Position numbers and translations under genes: made by a program. Positions 21,645 through 32,649 of a stretch of DNA of 64,000 nt are shown here, in pieces (position 1 is the first letter of the stretch; every line of letters starts with the position of its first letter). Location of the stretch: NCBI GenBank assembly GCA_031769625.1, contig JAUIMM010000688.1, positions 439,001 to 503,000 of the forward strand. The letters are read 5' to 3'. The notes beneath the pieces were generated by a model. The model saw nothing but the letters and a program-made list of their open reading frames with translations. It made no database searches and was not told the origin of the DNA. The stretch is from Taudactylus pleione (lineage: Eukaryota; Chordata; Amphibia; Anura; Myobatrachidae).

Positions 21645-22190
21645 TGCTGGGAATTGGTATGAAATACCGCCAGACGCATGGCCGGCGGTTCGATTCCCGG
21701 CAGCGGCAGCCCGACATCAGCAGAGATCCCGGCAGCGGAAGCCCGACAGCGCTGGAAATCCCGATCGTGGATAGGTGAGTATCTACTAACCTAACCTAAC
21801 CCTAACCGTCCTTAGGGATGCCTAACCCTAACCTCCCCCCCAAGTGCCTAACCCTAACCACCCCCTTCCCCGCTGCCTAAACCTAAGTCCCCCGGGGGGG
21901 TGCCTAACCCTAAGTCCCCCCCGGGGGTGCCTAACCCTAACCCTCCCTCCCCCTAGAGTAACCCTAACCCTCCCGGCGGGGTGCCTAACCCTAAGTCCCC
22001 CCTGGGAGCCCTAAACCTAACCCACCCACCCCCGCGGCTGTTCGCTTGCGGCGCCCGGCATCACTACGATCGGGATGCCGGGCGCCGGTCTAGACGCCTG
22101 GCATTTCACCCTTGCCTGGATATGACAGTCGGGAAGCCGGCTGCCGGTATTTAGGCAGTCGGCTTCCCGATTGCATACCATTTTGCTGTT
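21645..22190. mobile_element. CCCTAA-rich MITE, copy 1
   Basis: Outer segments are GC-rich and palindromic (CGGGAAGCCGGCTGCCGG near 22131; GATCCCGGCAGCGGAAGCC near 21726). The centre (21781-22025) is an irregular run of CCTAACCCTAA blocks separated by CCCCCC/GGGGG tracts. Three related elements occur elsewhere in the window. The transposon class is not determined. Confidence 0.5.
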
Positions 22191-22489
22191 AGGACATGTG
22201 TTAAAACTGCGGCAGGGCATTCTATGAAGTATAGTTCCACAGCAGGTGAAGTGCCGCTGGTAGCTAAACCCTAGTGTAGGACATTATGTAAACCCCTCAT
22301 GCAAAATAAAAATGCATTAAAAGGATTTTTGTTGTCTTAAATAAAGGTTCCTAACAAAAAAAAAAAAAAATTCTGGTGAATGAGCTGGGCACCCGGCAAA
22401 TGGAGCCTCCCTGCGGCGCGGGGCGACTGGCCAGGTAAGGTGGGCTGCAAATGCAACTGACGGAACCCACTTTAACCCCTGCTTCTATA

Positions 22490-23075
22490 TAATATGACAC
22501 CAGAGACTGCTCCCCCTGTATAATAAGCTAACAGAACACCAGAGACTTCCACCTGTACAATAATAACAGGACACCAGACACTGCTCCACCTGTATTATAA
22601 TAATAATAGGACACCAAAGGCTCCCCCTATAAGAAGAGTAACCAATCACCAAGGGCTGCTACACCTGTATAAAGGTCCCCATACATCAGCAATTGATTGC
22701 AGCAATTCTGCAATTTGCAATCGATTGTGTATACAAATCTTTCCCTTTTTCAATCGATTGTGTATAAAATTCCTTTTTTCAATCGATTGCAGAATTGCCA
22801 CAATCGATTGCAAATTGCTGATGTATGGGGGCCTATAGAGTAACCAGACACCAGAGTTTGCATCCCCTGTATATGAAAAATAAATGGACACCAGAGACTG
22901 CTCTCTATATAATATTAATTACATCTCACCAGAGTCTACTCCACCTGTTTAAGAATAAAGACACCAGAGTCTACTCCCTCTGTATGAGAATAAAGACACC
23001 AAAGGCATCTCTGTATAAAAAGAGTAACAGGACACCAAAAGGTGCTCCACCTGTATAAAACGAATAACCGGACAT
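22490..23075 (+). repeat. Irregular ~55-bp tandem repeat (GGACACCAGAGACTGCTCC units)
   Basis: The words GACACCAGAGACTGCTCC and CCTGTATAATAA recur at loose spacing of about 50-60 bp with many changes. A palindromic MITE sits inside (22673-22834). Related units occur in the same orientation at 40085-40240, beside the inverted composite. Confidence 0.55.
22673..22834. mobile_element. Short palindromic MITE rich in CAATCGATTG
   Basis: Termini AGGTCCCCATACATCAGCAA and its near-complement (TTGCTGATGTATGGGGGCCT) enclose about 120 bp. The 10-bp palindrome CAATCGATTG appears several times inside (near 22718, 22750, 22780 and 22801). It is non-coding. Confidence 0.65.
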
Positions 23076-23141
23076 CAAGGGGATGTACTAAAAGAATGAT
23101 CACAAAAAGGGATGATCGGGATGATCGCCTGCAGTTCCAAT

Positions 23142-24240
23142 TCACAGCTAGGTAGATGGCTATATCTTTCTTATTTATGTGGGATGATCACGTTTTTAGC
23201 GCATATAATTATACCTGCGAATGTTTTCTATATGTTGCCAGTAGGAAGATGGCTATATCTTTCTTATTTATGTGGGATGATCACGTTTTTAGCGCATATA
23301 ATTATACCTGCGAATGTTTTCTATATGTTGCCAGTAGGAAGATGGCTATATCTTGCTTATTTAGGTGGGATGATCACGTTTTTAGCGCATATAACTATAC
23401 CTGGGACTGTTTTCTATATGTTACCAGTAGGAAGATGGCTATATCTTTCTTATTTAGGTGGGATGATCACGTGTTTAGCGCATATAACTATACCTGGGAC
23501 TGTTTTCTATATGTTACCAGTAGGAAGATGGCTGTATCTTTTTTATTTATGTGGGATGATCACGTGTTTAGCGCATATAACTATACCTGCGAATGTTTTC
23601 TATATGTTACCAGTGGGTAGATGGCTGTATCTTTTTTATTTACGTGGGATGATCAAGTTTTTAGTGCATATAACTATACCTGGGACTGTTTTCTATATGT
23701 TAGTAGGTAGATGGCTGTATCTTTCTTATTTATGTGGGATGATCACGTTTTTAGCGCATATAACTATACCTGGGAATGTTTTCTATATGTTACTAGTAGG
23801 AAGATGGCTATATCTTTCTTATTTATGTGGGATGATCACGTTTTTAGTGCATATAACTATACCTGGGAATGTTTTCTATATGTTACCAGTGGGTAGATGG
23901 CTATATCTTTCTTATTTATGTGGGATGATCACGTTTTAGTGCATATAACTATACCTGGGAATGTTTTCTATATGTTACCAGTGGGTAGATGGCTGTATCT
24001 TTCTTATTTATGTGGGATGATCACGTTTTTAGCGCATATAATTATACCTGGGAATGTTTTCTATATGTTACCAGTAGGTAGATGGCTGTATCTTTCTTAT
24101 TTATGTGGGATGATCACGTTTTTAGTGTATATAACTATACCTGGGAATGTATTCTATATGTTACCAGTAGGAAGATGGCTGTATCTTTCTTATTTACGTG
24201 CGATGATCACGTTTTTAGCGCATATAACTATACCTGGGAC
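23142..24240 (+). repeat. 93-bp tandem array, left block (~12 copies)
   Basis: The period is exactly 93 bp (AGATGGCTATATC at 23154 and 23247). Units include TGGGATGATCACG and GCGCATATAA. Since 93 is a multiple of three, a 275-codon hydrophobic frame stays open; I treat this as a by-product. The array lies in a composite that begins at GGATGTACTAAAAG (about 23082) and is interrupted by a MITE at 24244. Confidence 0.93.
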
Positions 24241-24243
24241 TGT

Positions 24244-24842
24244 GGGCCTGATTCAGAGCCGCTCGTAAGCGGCCGCTCGTTTGTTCCGAGCGATGTTTGC
24301 CCAACTGCGCATGCGTACGGATCGTTATACGCATGCGCGAACCAGTCAGTGCGGTGGAAATTCATGTGCTCGCAAAATAGCGAAGACCTGATAATTTGAG
24401 TGACAGAATGAGGCGTATGTGGGTGGTAACGGGGGAAGGTGCTTGAAAACGGGGAGTGGAGATACGTACGCAGGCGTGCTTAAAGGTCAAAACGGGCGTT
24501 TTATGGGTGTGCATATTTAAAACAGCAGCGTCATTGACCACGTCACTGGGTTATTTTGTAGCCAGAACTGCTCGCAAAATTGTGGTAGCAAAAACCAACC
24601 ACAAAAATAGCGAGCAGTTCATACCCTGGTCGATGTACTCGATTAATCTAATAAATAGCGGACATGACGTAGGATGCGAGCGGCCAGGGGGCATATTTTT
24701 TCCAAAAACGACCGCAAGTTTTGTTCGCTCGTTCAGACCTAGAGGCGTGAACAGACCGCAAAGAGCGAACGGTTCATTTGAATAGCCACCCCTTTTTCCA
24801 GAACGAACGACCGCAAATAGCGACCGGCTCTAAATCAGGCCC
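24244..24842. mobile_element. GGGCCTGATTCAGAGC MITE (GC-rich ~600-bp type), copy 1
   Basis: This 599-bp element has inverted ends (GGGCCTGATTCAGAGCCGCT and the near-complement GAGCCGGTCGC) and TGT on both sides (24241-24243 and 24843-24845). The array reads through with one change if the element is removed, which confirms both borders. Interior landmarks shared by the type are GGGTGGTAACGGGGGAAGG, GCATGCG blocks and GATGTACTCGATTAATC. It is non-coding and probably moved by a PIF/Harbinger transposase. Confidence 0.85.
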
Positions 24843-24845
24843 TGT

Positions 24846-25660
24846 GTTCTATATGTTACCAGTCGGAAGATCGCTGTATCTTTCTTATTTACGTGCGATG
24901 ATCACGTTTTTAGTGCATCTAACTATACCTGGGAATGTTTTCTATATGTTACCAGTAGGAAGATGGCTATATCTTTCTTATTTACGTGGGATGATCACGT
25001 GTTTAGCGCATATAACTATACCTGGGACTGTTTTCTATATGTTACCAGTAGGTAGATGGCTATATCTTTCTTATTTATGTGGGATGATCACGTTTTTAGT
25101 GCATATAACTATACCTGGGAATGTTTTCTATATGTTACCAGTAGGAAGATGGCTATATCTTTCTTATTTATGTGGGATGATTATGTTTTTAGTGCATATA
25201 ACTATACCTGGGAATGTTTTCTGTATGTTACCAGTAGGTAGATGGCTATATCTTTTTTATTTAGGTGGGATGATCACGTTTTAGCGCATATAATTATACA
25301 TGGGACTGTTTTCTATATGTTACCAGTAGGAAGATGGCTGTATCTTTTTTATTTAGGTGGGATGATCACGTTTTAGCGCATATAATTATACCTGGGACTG
25401 TTTTCTATATGTTACCAGTAGGAAGATGGCTGTATCTTTTTTATTTAGGTGGGATGATCACGTTTTAGCGCATATAATTATACCTGGGACTGTTTTCTAT
25501 ATGTTACCAGTAGGTAGATGGCTGTATCTTTCTTATTTAGATGGGATGATCACGTTTTAGCGCATATAATTATACCTGGGACTGTTTTCTATATGTTACC
25601 AGTAGGAAGATGGCTATATCTTTTTTATTTACGTAGGATGATGAAGTTATAAGCGCAGAT
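24846..25660 (+). repeat. 93-bp tandem array, right block (~9 copies)
   Basis: This is the continuation of the array after the MITE, in the same orientation. Several units lack one T in the ACGTTTTTAG run, so the translated frame is not maintained here. That argues against a coding role. Confidence 0.92.
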
Positions 25661-25678
25661 ATATAAACTTGGCACTGT

Positions 25679-26150
25679 GGCTGGTATGTACTAAGGTTGC
25701 AGTGAAAATTCCGCCAGTCACCGCAACCTTACTAATCACATATGTACTAACATATGCAATTAATATCGCAAATGACAGCTCTTGCGATAAGAGCTGCCCT
25801 TTGCGAAGCAGCCGACGCCGTGTGTCGGGGTCCCCGCTTCCTCTGAGCCCCGGGAGCTTCCTGCTGGTCACCTGTGCAGGAAAGCCCGGGCTCCTCCTCT
25901 TCCTCCTTGCACCCGGAATAGGAGGAGCGCGGGACGGTGACCATGGAGAGCAGGTGAGTGGGGGCCAGCGCTGGGCGACGGCAGGGCGCTGTAAGAAGCC
26001 CATAGGCTTCTATAGGGTAACGCCAGGTTTTTCTGGCGTTATCCTCTGCACCGATAAAAGTGCGGCCGGGGCTTAGCACATATGGAAATGCGGTAAAGAA
26101 CCCGAAAACGTGGTTTTTACTGCATTTTTCCGTTAATACATCCCGGCATT
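25679..26150. mobile_element. TATGTACTAA-type MITE, copy 1
   Basis: Left GGTATGTACTAAGGTTGC and right GCATTTTTCCGTTAATACATCCC form imperfect inverted ends. The interior holds matched segments such as CTCTTGCGATAAGAGCTGC and GGCTTCTATAGGGTAACGCC. The element at 26727 is related. Confidence 0.45.
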
Positions 26151-26220
26151 TTTTCTATGTTTTTCTAGGAGGATGTGTTGGCTTTTTCTCTTTTATTTAC
26201 AAAGGATGATAGCGTTTTAA

Positions 26221-26651
26221 GGGCCTGATTCAGACCTCTCGGGAGCGCTGAGGGAGCTCCGTCGTGTGCATGCGCGAGACCCGAATAGCGACGGCCAAGG
26301 GGGGCGTGCTGTCGATGGTGAGTGACAGCACGCCCTCTTTGGTGGTCGTGCCGGGGGCATTGCTGCCCAGACGGCCAGCCCCACTGACATCACTAGTGAT
26401 GTCAGTGGGAGTGATTTTGGCCAAAAGCACTCCTGGGCTTGCGGCAGCGAGACCCTACCGCAGGGTCTCGTCGCAAGCCTGATGGTCGCGATGGTCTTGA
26501 CCATCGCAACCATCTTTTTGGCCGCTCGCATAAGCTGTGGGTGGTCACCCACAGCTATGCGAGCGGCCAGGAGGCCGCTCCAATAATAGGTAGGACGGCC
26601 CTGATTCAGAGCGAGTGCTCTTGTCAGAGCGTCCGGCTCTGAATCAGGCCC
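26221..26651. mobile_element. Hairpin-string MITE, copy 4
   Basis: GGGCCTGATTCAGACC and GGCTCTGAATCAGGCCC termini are flanked by TAA at 26218-26220 and 26652-26654. It carries the CACTGACATCACTAGTGATG hairpin and the GATGGTCGCGATGGTC hairpin, but fewer modules than the copies at 54.7 or 63 kb. Confidence 0.8.
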
Positions 26652-26726
26652 TAAGTGCAGATATTTCTAAACCCATGTTTCTATAAAATATACAATAATG
26701 CATATCTCCAGTTTCAAATAATTAAG

Positions 26727-27130
26727 GGAGAGATGTACTAACGGCAAAAATGTGGTAAAACCCCCGTAAATGCAGTTTTTGGGGGTTTTACCGCATTCCC
26801 CGCATTCTGCTGCTTCGCGTCGCTAGGTAACTCCACCTTCAGGTGTTACCCAATAGAAGCCTATGGGCTTCTAACGCGACACTCCTGGCTGGGTCTGATC
26901 CGATCGGATCCCTCCCTTGAGCCCCCGTGACCTTCTGTGCATGCGCAGAAGGTCTTCTGGGTGTTTAACCTGGAAGTCCCTCTGCCCGGCAGCATCGCAA
27001 AGGACAGCACTTATCGGGAGAACTGTCTTTTGCGAAATCCTTGTTACATACCACGGTAATGAACCGCGGTATGTACGCGAAGTGAGGGGGGATGTACCGC
27101 ATCACGGAAGCAATACTTAGTACATCCCGC
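26727..27130. mobile_element. GATGTACTAACGG-type MITE, copy 2
   Basis: Left GAGATGTACTAACGGCAAAA and right GCAATACTTAGTACATCCC are inverted. The interior holds CCCCCGTAAATGCAGTTTTTGGGGG and several other short inverted pairs. It is non-coding. Confidence 0.5.
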
Positions 27131-27640
27131 CCTTAAGCTCTAAACCTACAGTACCACACTCTCCCTCTCTGATCGCTTTCAAATCCCTTCTTGCCCCCTC
27201 CTCTCTCTGCCTTTGACTTTGCCATACACTTTACGTCTAATATTGACTCCATGAAGTTAATTTATTTTGACATGAGGTTTAAAAAAGATGTAAAAAACCT
27301 TATGTACCTTATGCTTAATTTTGAATTACTGCATTTATGTACACTCCAGATACCATACCTCACAACTTTTAAAAAAAGTGAACAGGAACATTTGTGTGCC
27401 TGAAAACAGGGACGTGGACTATCAGTAACGGGTGTGGCCTTGCTTTAAAAGCCAGGCTCCTATTTTCATTATGTTGGGGTCTTGCCCTGCACTCCTGGAC
27501 TGTCCCTTAGCCTCATCCAGATTCGGCAGCTAGCTATGCAGAGCAGCGTTGTGAGGTGTCCTTCCCAGGTGTTTCACACTGCGGCCAGGACAGTGCCTGT
27601 AAAACGGGACTGTACCGCTGAAATCGAGACAGTTGGAGGT
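27131..27640 (+). repeat. Composite-repeat flank shared (inverted) with 38.5-39.0 kb
   Basis: Sequence here (for example GACTTTGCCATACACTTTA and TGTACACTCCAGATACCATA) is found in reverse complement at about 38738-38900. Downstream words (GGAGTGCAGGGC-like and CAGGCTCCTATTTTCAT) also match 38590-38670 in reverse. It is part of a dispersed unit together with the 93-bp array. No gene is visible. Confidence 0.6.
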
Positions 27641-28619
27641 ATGTGATACCCGTGCTATTTAGTTTAATAAAACAGTTGCAGTGTTGGGGAAAAAAAAAGC
27701 TACTTACCTGTCCCCTTGTCTCTGAGGGTCTCTCTCCCATCTTTACATTGGGGAGTGGGCTGTTGGAAGTCTTGGGGGCTGCTGGGAGGTGCAAAGGCTG
27801 CTGGGAGATGTAGATCTCCCAACTGTTGCATCTGGGGGGAGGAATTCACTACACAGTGGGTGTCACACACACCTTGGGTCTCTCGCACACTCTCATGCAC
27901 ATATATACATACACACACACAGGGGTAAATTTACTAAGAATCGAGTTTGGTCGACTTTTTTAATTTTTAAACTCACTTTACTTCACCAAAACTTGGGTGA
28001 GTTTTCCCTTTAACAACTCGCAAATTTACTAAGAAGTGAGTTTAGGTGAAAGTTGTCAGGACTGTGACTATTTCAGTACGTAAAGATAAACTACATTTGC
28101 CAAAGTTCCATTGTGGTCGTTGGAGGAGCTATCCTGGTTGCTGGCGTTCTCCACATACAGGGGATAGAGAGTTAAAATGATCATCTGTCTCAAAGGTGTT
28201 GTCAGGATGTGGGATTCCTAGATTGCTTATTATTTCAAACCTGATTCCATTTGGGTCACATGTTCTGTACTTACTATGGATCACAGACCTCTAGTATAAA
28301 GCCTGTTACTAACTGTGTCTCAGTGTCTGTGCAACGTTACTTTCAGGTCTTTCTTGGACTCCAGCCAGATCTCTGCTGTGCCTGTGGTTTGCTGTGGACT
28401 TTGCTATATTCCTACCTGTGTTCTGGTTAAACTTCTGATACTGGTTACCAGCCGCACTACAGAGCTCAGCATTGCCATTGCCTAAGTATTGTTATTCTGC
28501 TCCGTTGTTGTGGTTGCATCCCCTGCTGGATTATTTACTTTGCCTGTTGTCTTCTACTTCTGTGGACATTGAACTTACCTTTACTACAGTTGTCAACTGC
28601 ACCGTTACAGTTTCGTCGC

Positions 28620-29045
28620 CGGACCCTTCGTGCATCACGGGGCTCAACCCCGCTCCGGATCCCCGTCACGCCGCATGGCTCAACCCCGCTCCGGATCCTC
28701 GTCATGCTGCAGGGCTCAACCGTGCTCCGGATTTTCACTGCATTGCAGGGCTCAACCCTGTCACGGATCTTCATTGCATCACAGGGCTCAACCCTGCTCC
28801 GACTTTTAGTACATCGCAGGGCTCAACCCTGTCCCGGATTTTCACCACATCTCAGGGCTCAACCCTGCCCCGGATTTTCACCACATCTCAGGGCTCAACC
28901 CTGCCCCGGATTTTCACCACATCTCAGGGCTCAACCCTGCCCCGGATTTTCACCACGTCTCAACCCTGTTCCAGATCTTCACTACATTGCAGGACTCAAC
29001 CCTGTTCCGGATTTTCAGCACACTACAGGGCTCAACCCTAGTAAG
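28620..29045 (+). repeat. 36-bp minisatellite inside the solo LTR (~11 copies)
   Basis: Units contain AGGGCTCAACCCTG followed by CCCCGGATTTTCACC, with a 36-bp period that is clearest at 28816-28960. Each unit includes the small palindrome AGGGCTCAACCCT. The 12-residue translated repeat is incidental. Confidence 0.85.
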
Positions 29046-29189
29046 GTCCATTATACCATCCTGAGGTCTTAGCCTCATATTGGGCTCAGGGTTCCCTACC
29101 ACATGCGTATCAGAGACTTTATTTACATATAGGGGTTTACTCCTATATTGATTACTGCCTATCTGAACTTCTGTGTTGTTGAGACTTTG

Positions 29190-29771
29190 GACCTCATTCA
29201 GAGTCGGTCGAAGCGGCCGCACGCCACCGATGTTCGCTATACTGCGCATGCGTAAAGTTCGCAATGCGCGTGCGCAAACTAGCCGCTACGATCAGAAATT
29301 TCTCTCTCCTTGAACACAGCCAGGTCGGTAGTTTGAGTGACAGATTGAGGCATTTGTGGGTGGTAACAGGGGAAGGTGCTTGAAAACGGGGGAGTGCCTA
29401 ATTATGCGAACGGCGTTTTATGGGAGTGCATACGGTTTATGGGAGTGCATAATTAACAAAGTAGTGTCATAGCACACGTGACATGGGAGGTTTTTACACT
29501 GACATGATCGTAGAGCTTAAGAGAGGGTATGGTCAACCTTAAGCTCTACGACCAGTTCCGATGGTCTCGATTAATCCTTATATGCCCGGAGATGACGTGT
29601 AATGCGTACGAGAAGGGGGCGTATTTTTTTGTCTTCCGGCCGCTTCCTCCCCTTGGTCGGCCAGCTACTGATCCGAACTTAGGGACGTAACTTGCGAGGG
29701 AATCATTTGCATATCCGGCCCCTTTTCCCGTACGACCCTGCGGCCGCTTCGACCGACTCTGAATGAGGTCC
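29190..29771. mobile_element. GC-rich ~600-bp MITE, copy 2 (in solo LTR)
   Basis: Inverted ends are GGACCTCATTCAGAGTCGG and CCGACTCTGAATGAGGTCC (exact arms up to the GGTCC termini). The GGGTGGTAACAGGGGAAGG and GCGCATGCGTA landmarks are shared with the copy at 24244. The flanking 3-mers differ (TTT and ATT), so the target duplication has mutated or the border is off by one. Confidence 0.8.
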
Positions 29772-30129
29772 ATTATGTGAAACGTTGCTATAATATTCTG
29801 CCTGTGAATAAATTCTATTTACTTTCATTCCGTGTTACTGAGATTTCATGAAAAGGTAATTCCTAAAACCACCTCAGTTTATAGTGCCCAGTAGGCCTGA
29901 CTCCTTCCAGGAGTCTCAAGTGTCAGCAGCCGTGACAAAAGTGAGTTTATCGATGGTGAAGCAGATCGAGTTTCTTCCAAATTGCGAGTTTAGAGGTGAG
30001 TTTAGAGGAGATTACTCACCCGAGATTGCAGTGTTTTCTCTCTTCCAAACTCACACGAGCAAGCATCCTACACATATCAGTGAGATATGTGTAAGCTGCT
30101 TGTGTGTTAAGACCTGTAAAAAACGGGTT

Positions 30130-30665
30130 AAATAATATAAAAAAAGAAATGACATAGGGTCCCCCCCTAAAGCTTAACCAGCCCTGGACTTGCCAGCCTG
30201 TCCTGGTACCTACAATTACGGGGAACAAAAGAGCAACCAGCATCAGGCTTTCTGACCCAGTGCTGGTTGTGCAAAATACAGGGGATAAACGACGTAGGTA
30301 TCCCCTGTATTTAAGCACAACCAGAACCAGGCTCTGATCTGGTACTGGTTCTGGAAATACAGGGGAAAAAATGCGTAGGATTCCCCTGTATTTACCATAA
30401 CCAGCACCAAACTTTTTCTAACGGGGGCTAATGCCACAGTCAGGGGAGCCCTTTCACTGGGTCCCCTGGCCGAAGCATTAACCCTGACCACTAGACAGCC
30501 CAGGCCGGGGATCCCTGGGGAGCTGGGGACCCCACCCCAATAAAGGGGTCCCCCTCTCTAGAGCACCCCAGGCCTAGGCTCATAGCCCGGGGCTATCCCC
30601 AGCATCAATTGCCAGTGGGTACCAGGTTGATAGTATGTGTAGTGCACATGAAAAAGATAAAATAA
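30130..30665. repeat. Frog-type interspersed repeat, left part (DIRS-B host)
   Basis: Two related units of about 90 bp (30253-30400) carry AATACAGGGGATAAA and TCCCCTGTATTTA hairpins beside ACCAGCACCAG-like words. The likely continuation on the other side of DIRS-B (about 37300-37640: TTTTGCTGGGGAACTACAGG, then GTTGGACAGCAAAAGTAAT) suggests DIRS-B split one element. The family name is not known to me. Confidence 0.45.
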
Positions 30666-31264
30666 GAGTTATGGCAGACTTACCTTCGGTAACTTTTTTT
30701 CGAGGTTCATAGGGTCCACAGGGATACAATGGGGTGTATGTGGTTGGAGTGATCCAGGCACCAAACAGTTAAGGCTTTAGCTCCCAGGATGCATCTGTCC
30801 TCCTCCATATATACCCCCACCCCTGGCTACAGGTACTCACTTTTGTAACCAAGCCCAAGGCAGGAGAAGACAAGAGGAGAAGGAAGAACAATGTACATCA
30901 GAAACACTCTCATACAGAAGAGGGAATCAATGAACATGAGGAAAAAGATTATCCAATGAAGTCAGGTGAGTCAGGGTGGGTGCCCAGTGAGCCCTATCAA
31001 CCTCGAAGAAAAAGAGTTACGTAAGGTAAGTCTACCATAACTCTTATTTTCTTCTACGGGTTCCATAGGGTCCACAGGGTTACCCCTGGGATGTCCCAAA
31101 GCAGTTTCCACTAAGGGTGAGGCTGCTCCTGAGCAGAAAGGAGAATTCGCCACCCAAAGGAGGCTTCCTAAGATGCAAAAGAATCAAAAGCATAAAACTT
31201 TAAAAAGGTGTGGACAGAAGACCACATGGCTGCCTTGCACACTTGATCAGCAGGGGTGCCATGT

Positions 31265-32070
31265 CTAAAAGCCCACGATGGTCGCACAGACCGAGTAGAA
31301 TGTCACTGTGTTAGAAACCGGGAGATCGGCCTGTGTGTAAGCCTGAGAGATTGTCATACAAAGCCATCTAGCCAGAGTCTGTTTGTTGGATGGCCAGCCC
31401 TGCTTGTGATAGCCATAGAACACGAAGAGAGAATCTGATTTCCTGATGGCGTTGGTACGCTCCACATAGATCCGGAGAGCATGAACCACATCCACGGAAG
31501 CTTCACCTGCAGGAAGATCTGAAGACTGGAAGCCTGAAGCCACAATATCTTTATTCACATGAAAAACGGGATACTACCTTAGGCAGATAACCTGCCCGGG
31601 CACGAAGAACAGCTTTATCCAGGTGAAAAATCAAAAAAGGAGAGTGCTGCCAAATCAGAGACCCTACGGGCAGAGGAGATAGCGTGGAGAAAAACTATCT
31701 TCGCTGTCAAACATTTGAGGTCTACTGAGTCCAGTGGTTCAAAAAGGGGGAGCTTGTAGCATCCTAAGAACCAAAGGCAAATCCCACGGTGCTACCGGAG
31801 GAATAAAGAAGGTTGAACATGGAGAACACCCTGAAAAAATGTCCTGACAGACAGAGGGGCAATCCTACGCTGGAACCAGACTGACAGCGCAGAATCCTGA
31901 ACTCTCAATGTGGCCAGGCAGAGACCAAAGTATAACCCAGCCTGGAGAAAAACAAGTACCCGGGAAACCCTAAAAACAGTATGGTCAAAACCCTTGGTTA
32001 AACAACATTGAAAATAAGAATACCAAGCACTGTGATAGATGCAGGCAGATGGAAGCATTGTCTGAATCAC
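31265..32070 (-). pseudogene. DIRS-B tyrosine recombinase remnants
   Basis: Frames at 32070-31792 (VSRVLVFLQAGLYFGLCLAT) and 31558-31265 (SDSLFVFYGYHKQGWPSNKQ, then TLARWLCMTISQAYTQADLP) align by eye with the copy A recombinase. The histidine of the H-x-x-R motif is no longer readable: where A has VTAHSTRS, B reads VTFYSVCA. Several frame changes occur. This copy is clearly dead. Confidence 0.65.
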
Positions 32071-32093
32071 AGAGCGAGAAAAACCTTTGACTC

Positions 32094-32640
32094 TTAAGAC
32101 TCAAGAGCCACTCTGTCAAAGACAGATAAGAATGGTCCGGATGCAGGCTCGGGCCCCTGCGCTACCAGATCCGGCCATAGAGGAAGAAGAAACTTGAGGA
32201 CCCTTGGTAGGACGGATATTGATAGAAAGAGGTATGCCAGCTCGAAGTCCCATTTTACTGCCAGAGTGCCCATGAAAGTGGCTGAGGGGTTCTGGTCCTG
32301 GACCCGTATCTGGGGACCTTGTGGTTGTGACGAGAGGCCATCAGGTCTATGTCTGGAAGTTCCCATTTGTCCACCAGGAGCTGAAAGACATCCGGGTGAA
32401 GAGCCCACTCTCTGGCGTGTATGACGACTTTGGAAGTCCGCTTCCCAGTTGAGGACTAAATACTGCCGAATTTGCCTGGAAAACTATGTTCTGCCCAGAC
32501 CAGAATGTTTGCCACTCCCCTCATGGCTGCCCGACTTCACGTGCCTCGTTGATGATTTATGTAGGCTACTGTGGTCGCGTTGACGGACTGGATCTGGACC
32601 GATCTGCCTTGGAGGAGGACCTGTGCCAGGATGAGCATTT
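32094..32640 (-). pseudogene. DIRS-B RNase H C-terminal remnant
   Basis: Minus-strand text corresponds to copy A, for example LILAQVLLQGRSVQIQSVNA and TTVAYINHQRGT. The metal-binding SDN of copy A reads SVN here. A MITE at 32650 cuts the upstream side, and the region equivalent to copy A 5200-5600 is missing. Confidence 0.6.
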
Positions 32641-32649
32641 CATACACTA

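Larger units (their letters stand above)
28054..29937 (+). mobile_element. Solo LTR of an LTR retrotransposon (5-bp TSD), with nested MITE
   Basis: It begins TGTCAGGACTGTGAC and ends CCGTGACA (TG...CA) and is flanked by AAAGT at 28049-28053 and 29938-29942. Internal signals are a TATA-like TAGTATAAAGCC near 28291 and a polyadenylation signal AATAAA near 29808. Removing the MITE at 29190-29771 leaves an LTR of about 1.3 kb. No internal gag-pol region or second LTR is present, as expected after LTR-LTR recombination. Length and duplication fit a Ty3/gypsy-type element, but the family is inferred. Confidence 0.8.
27921..30060. repeat. Older repeat hosting the solo LTR
   Basis: GGGTAAATTTACTAAG at 27922 begins a unit with repeated GTGAGTTTA/TAAACTCAC words on both sides of the LTR (28030-28053 and 29938-30050). 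The right boundary is unclear. It is non-coding. Confidence 0.4.

Noticed and set aside
21781..22025. Interstitial telomere array
   Set aside because: The CCCTAA blocks are irregular, broken by C/G tracts and bounded by GC palindromes that recur in other MITE copies; there is no continuous hexamer array.
23112..23939. 275-codon hydrophobic repeat protein, possibly membrane-spanning
   Set aside because: It is a 93-bp tandem array; the same array loses the frame in later units and has no start context or gene structure around it.
28472..29072. Pro/Thr-rich frames of 167-189 codons
   Set aside because: They lie within a solo LTR and follow a 36-bp minisatellite, so they are by-products of a period divisible by three.
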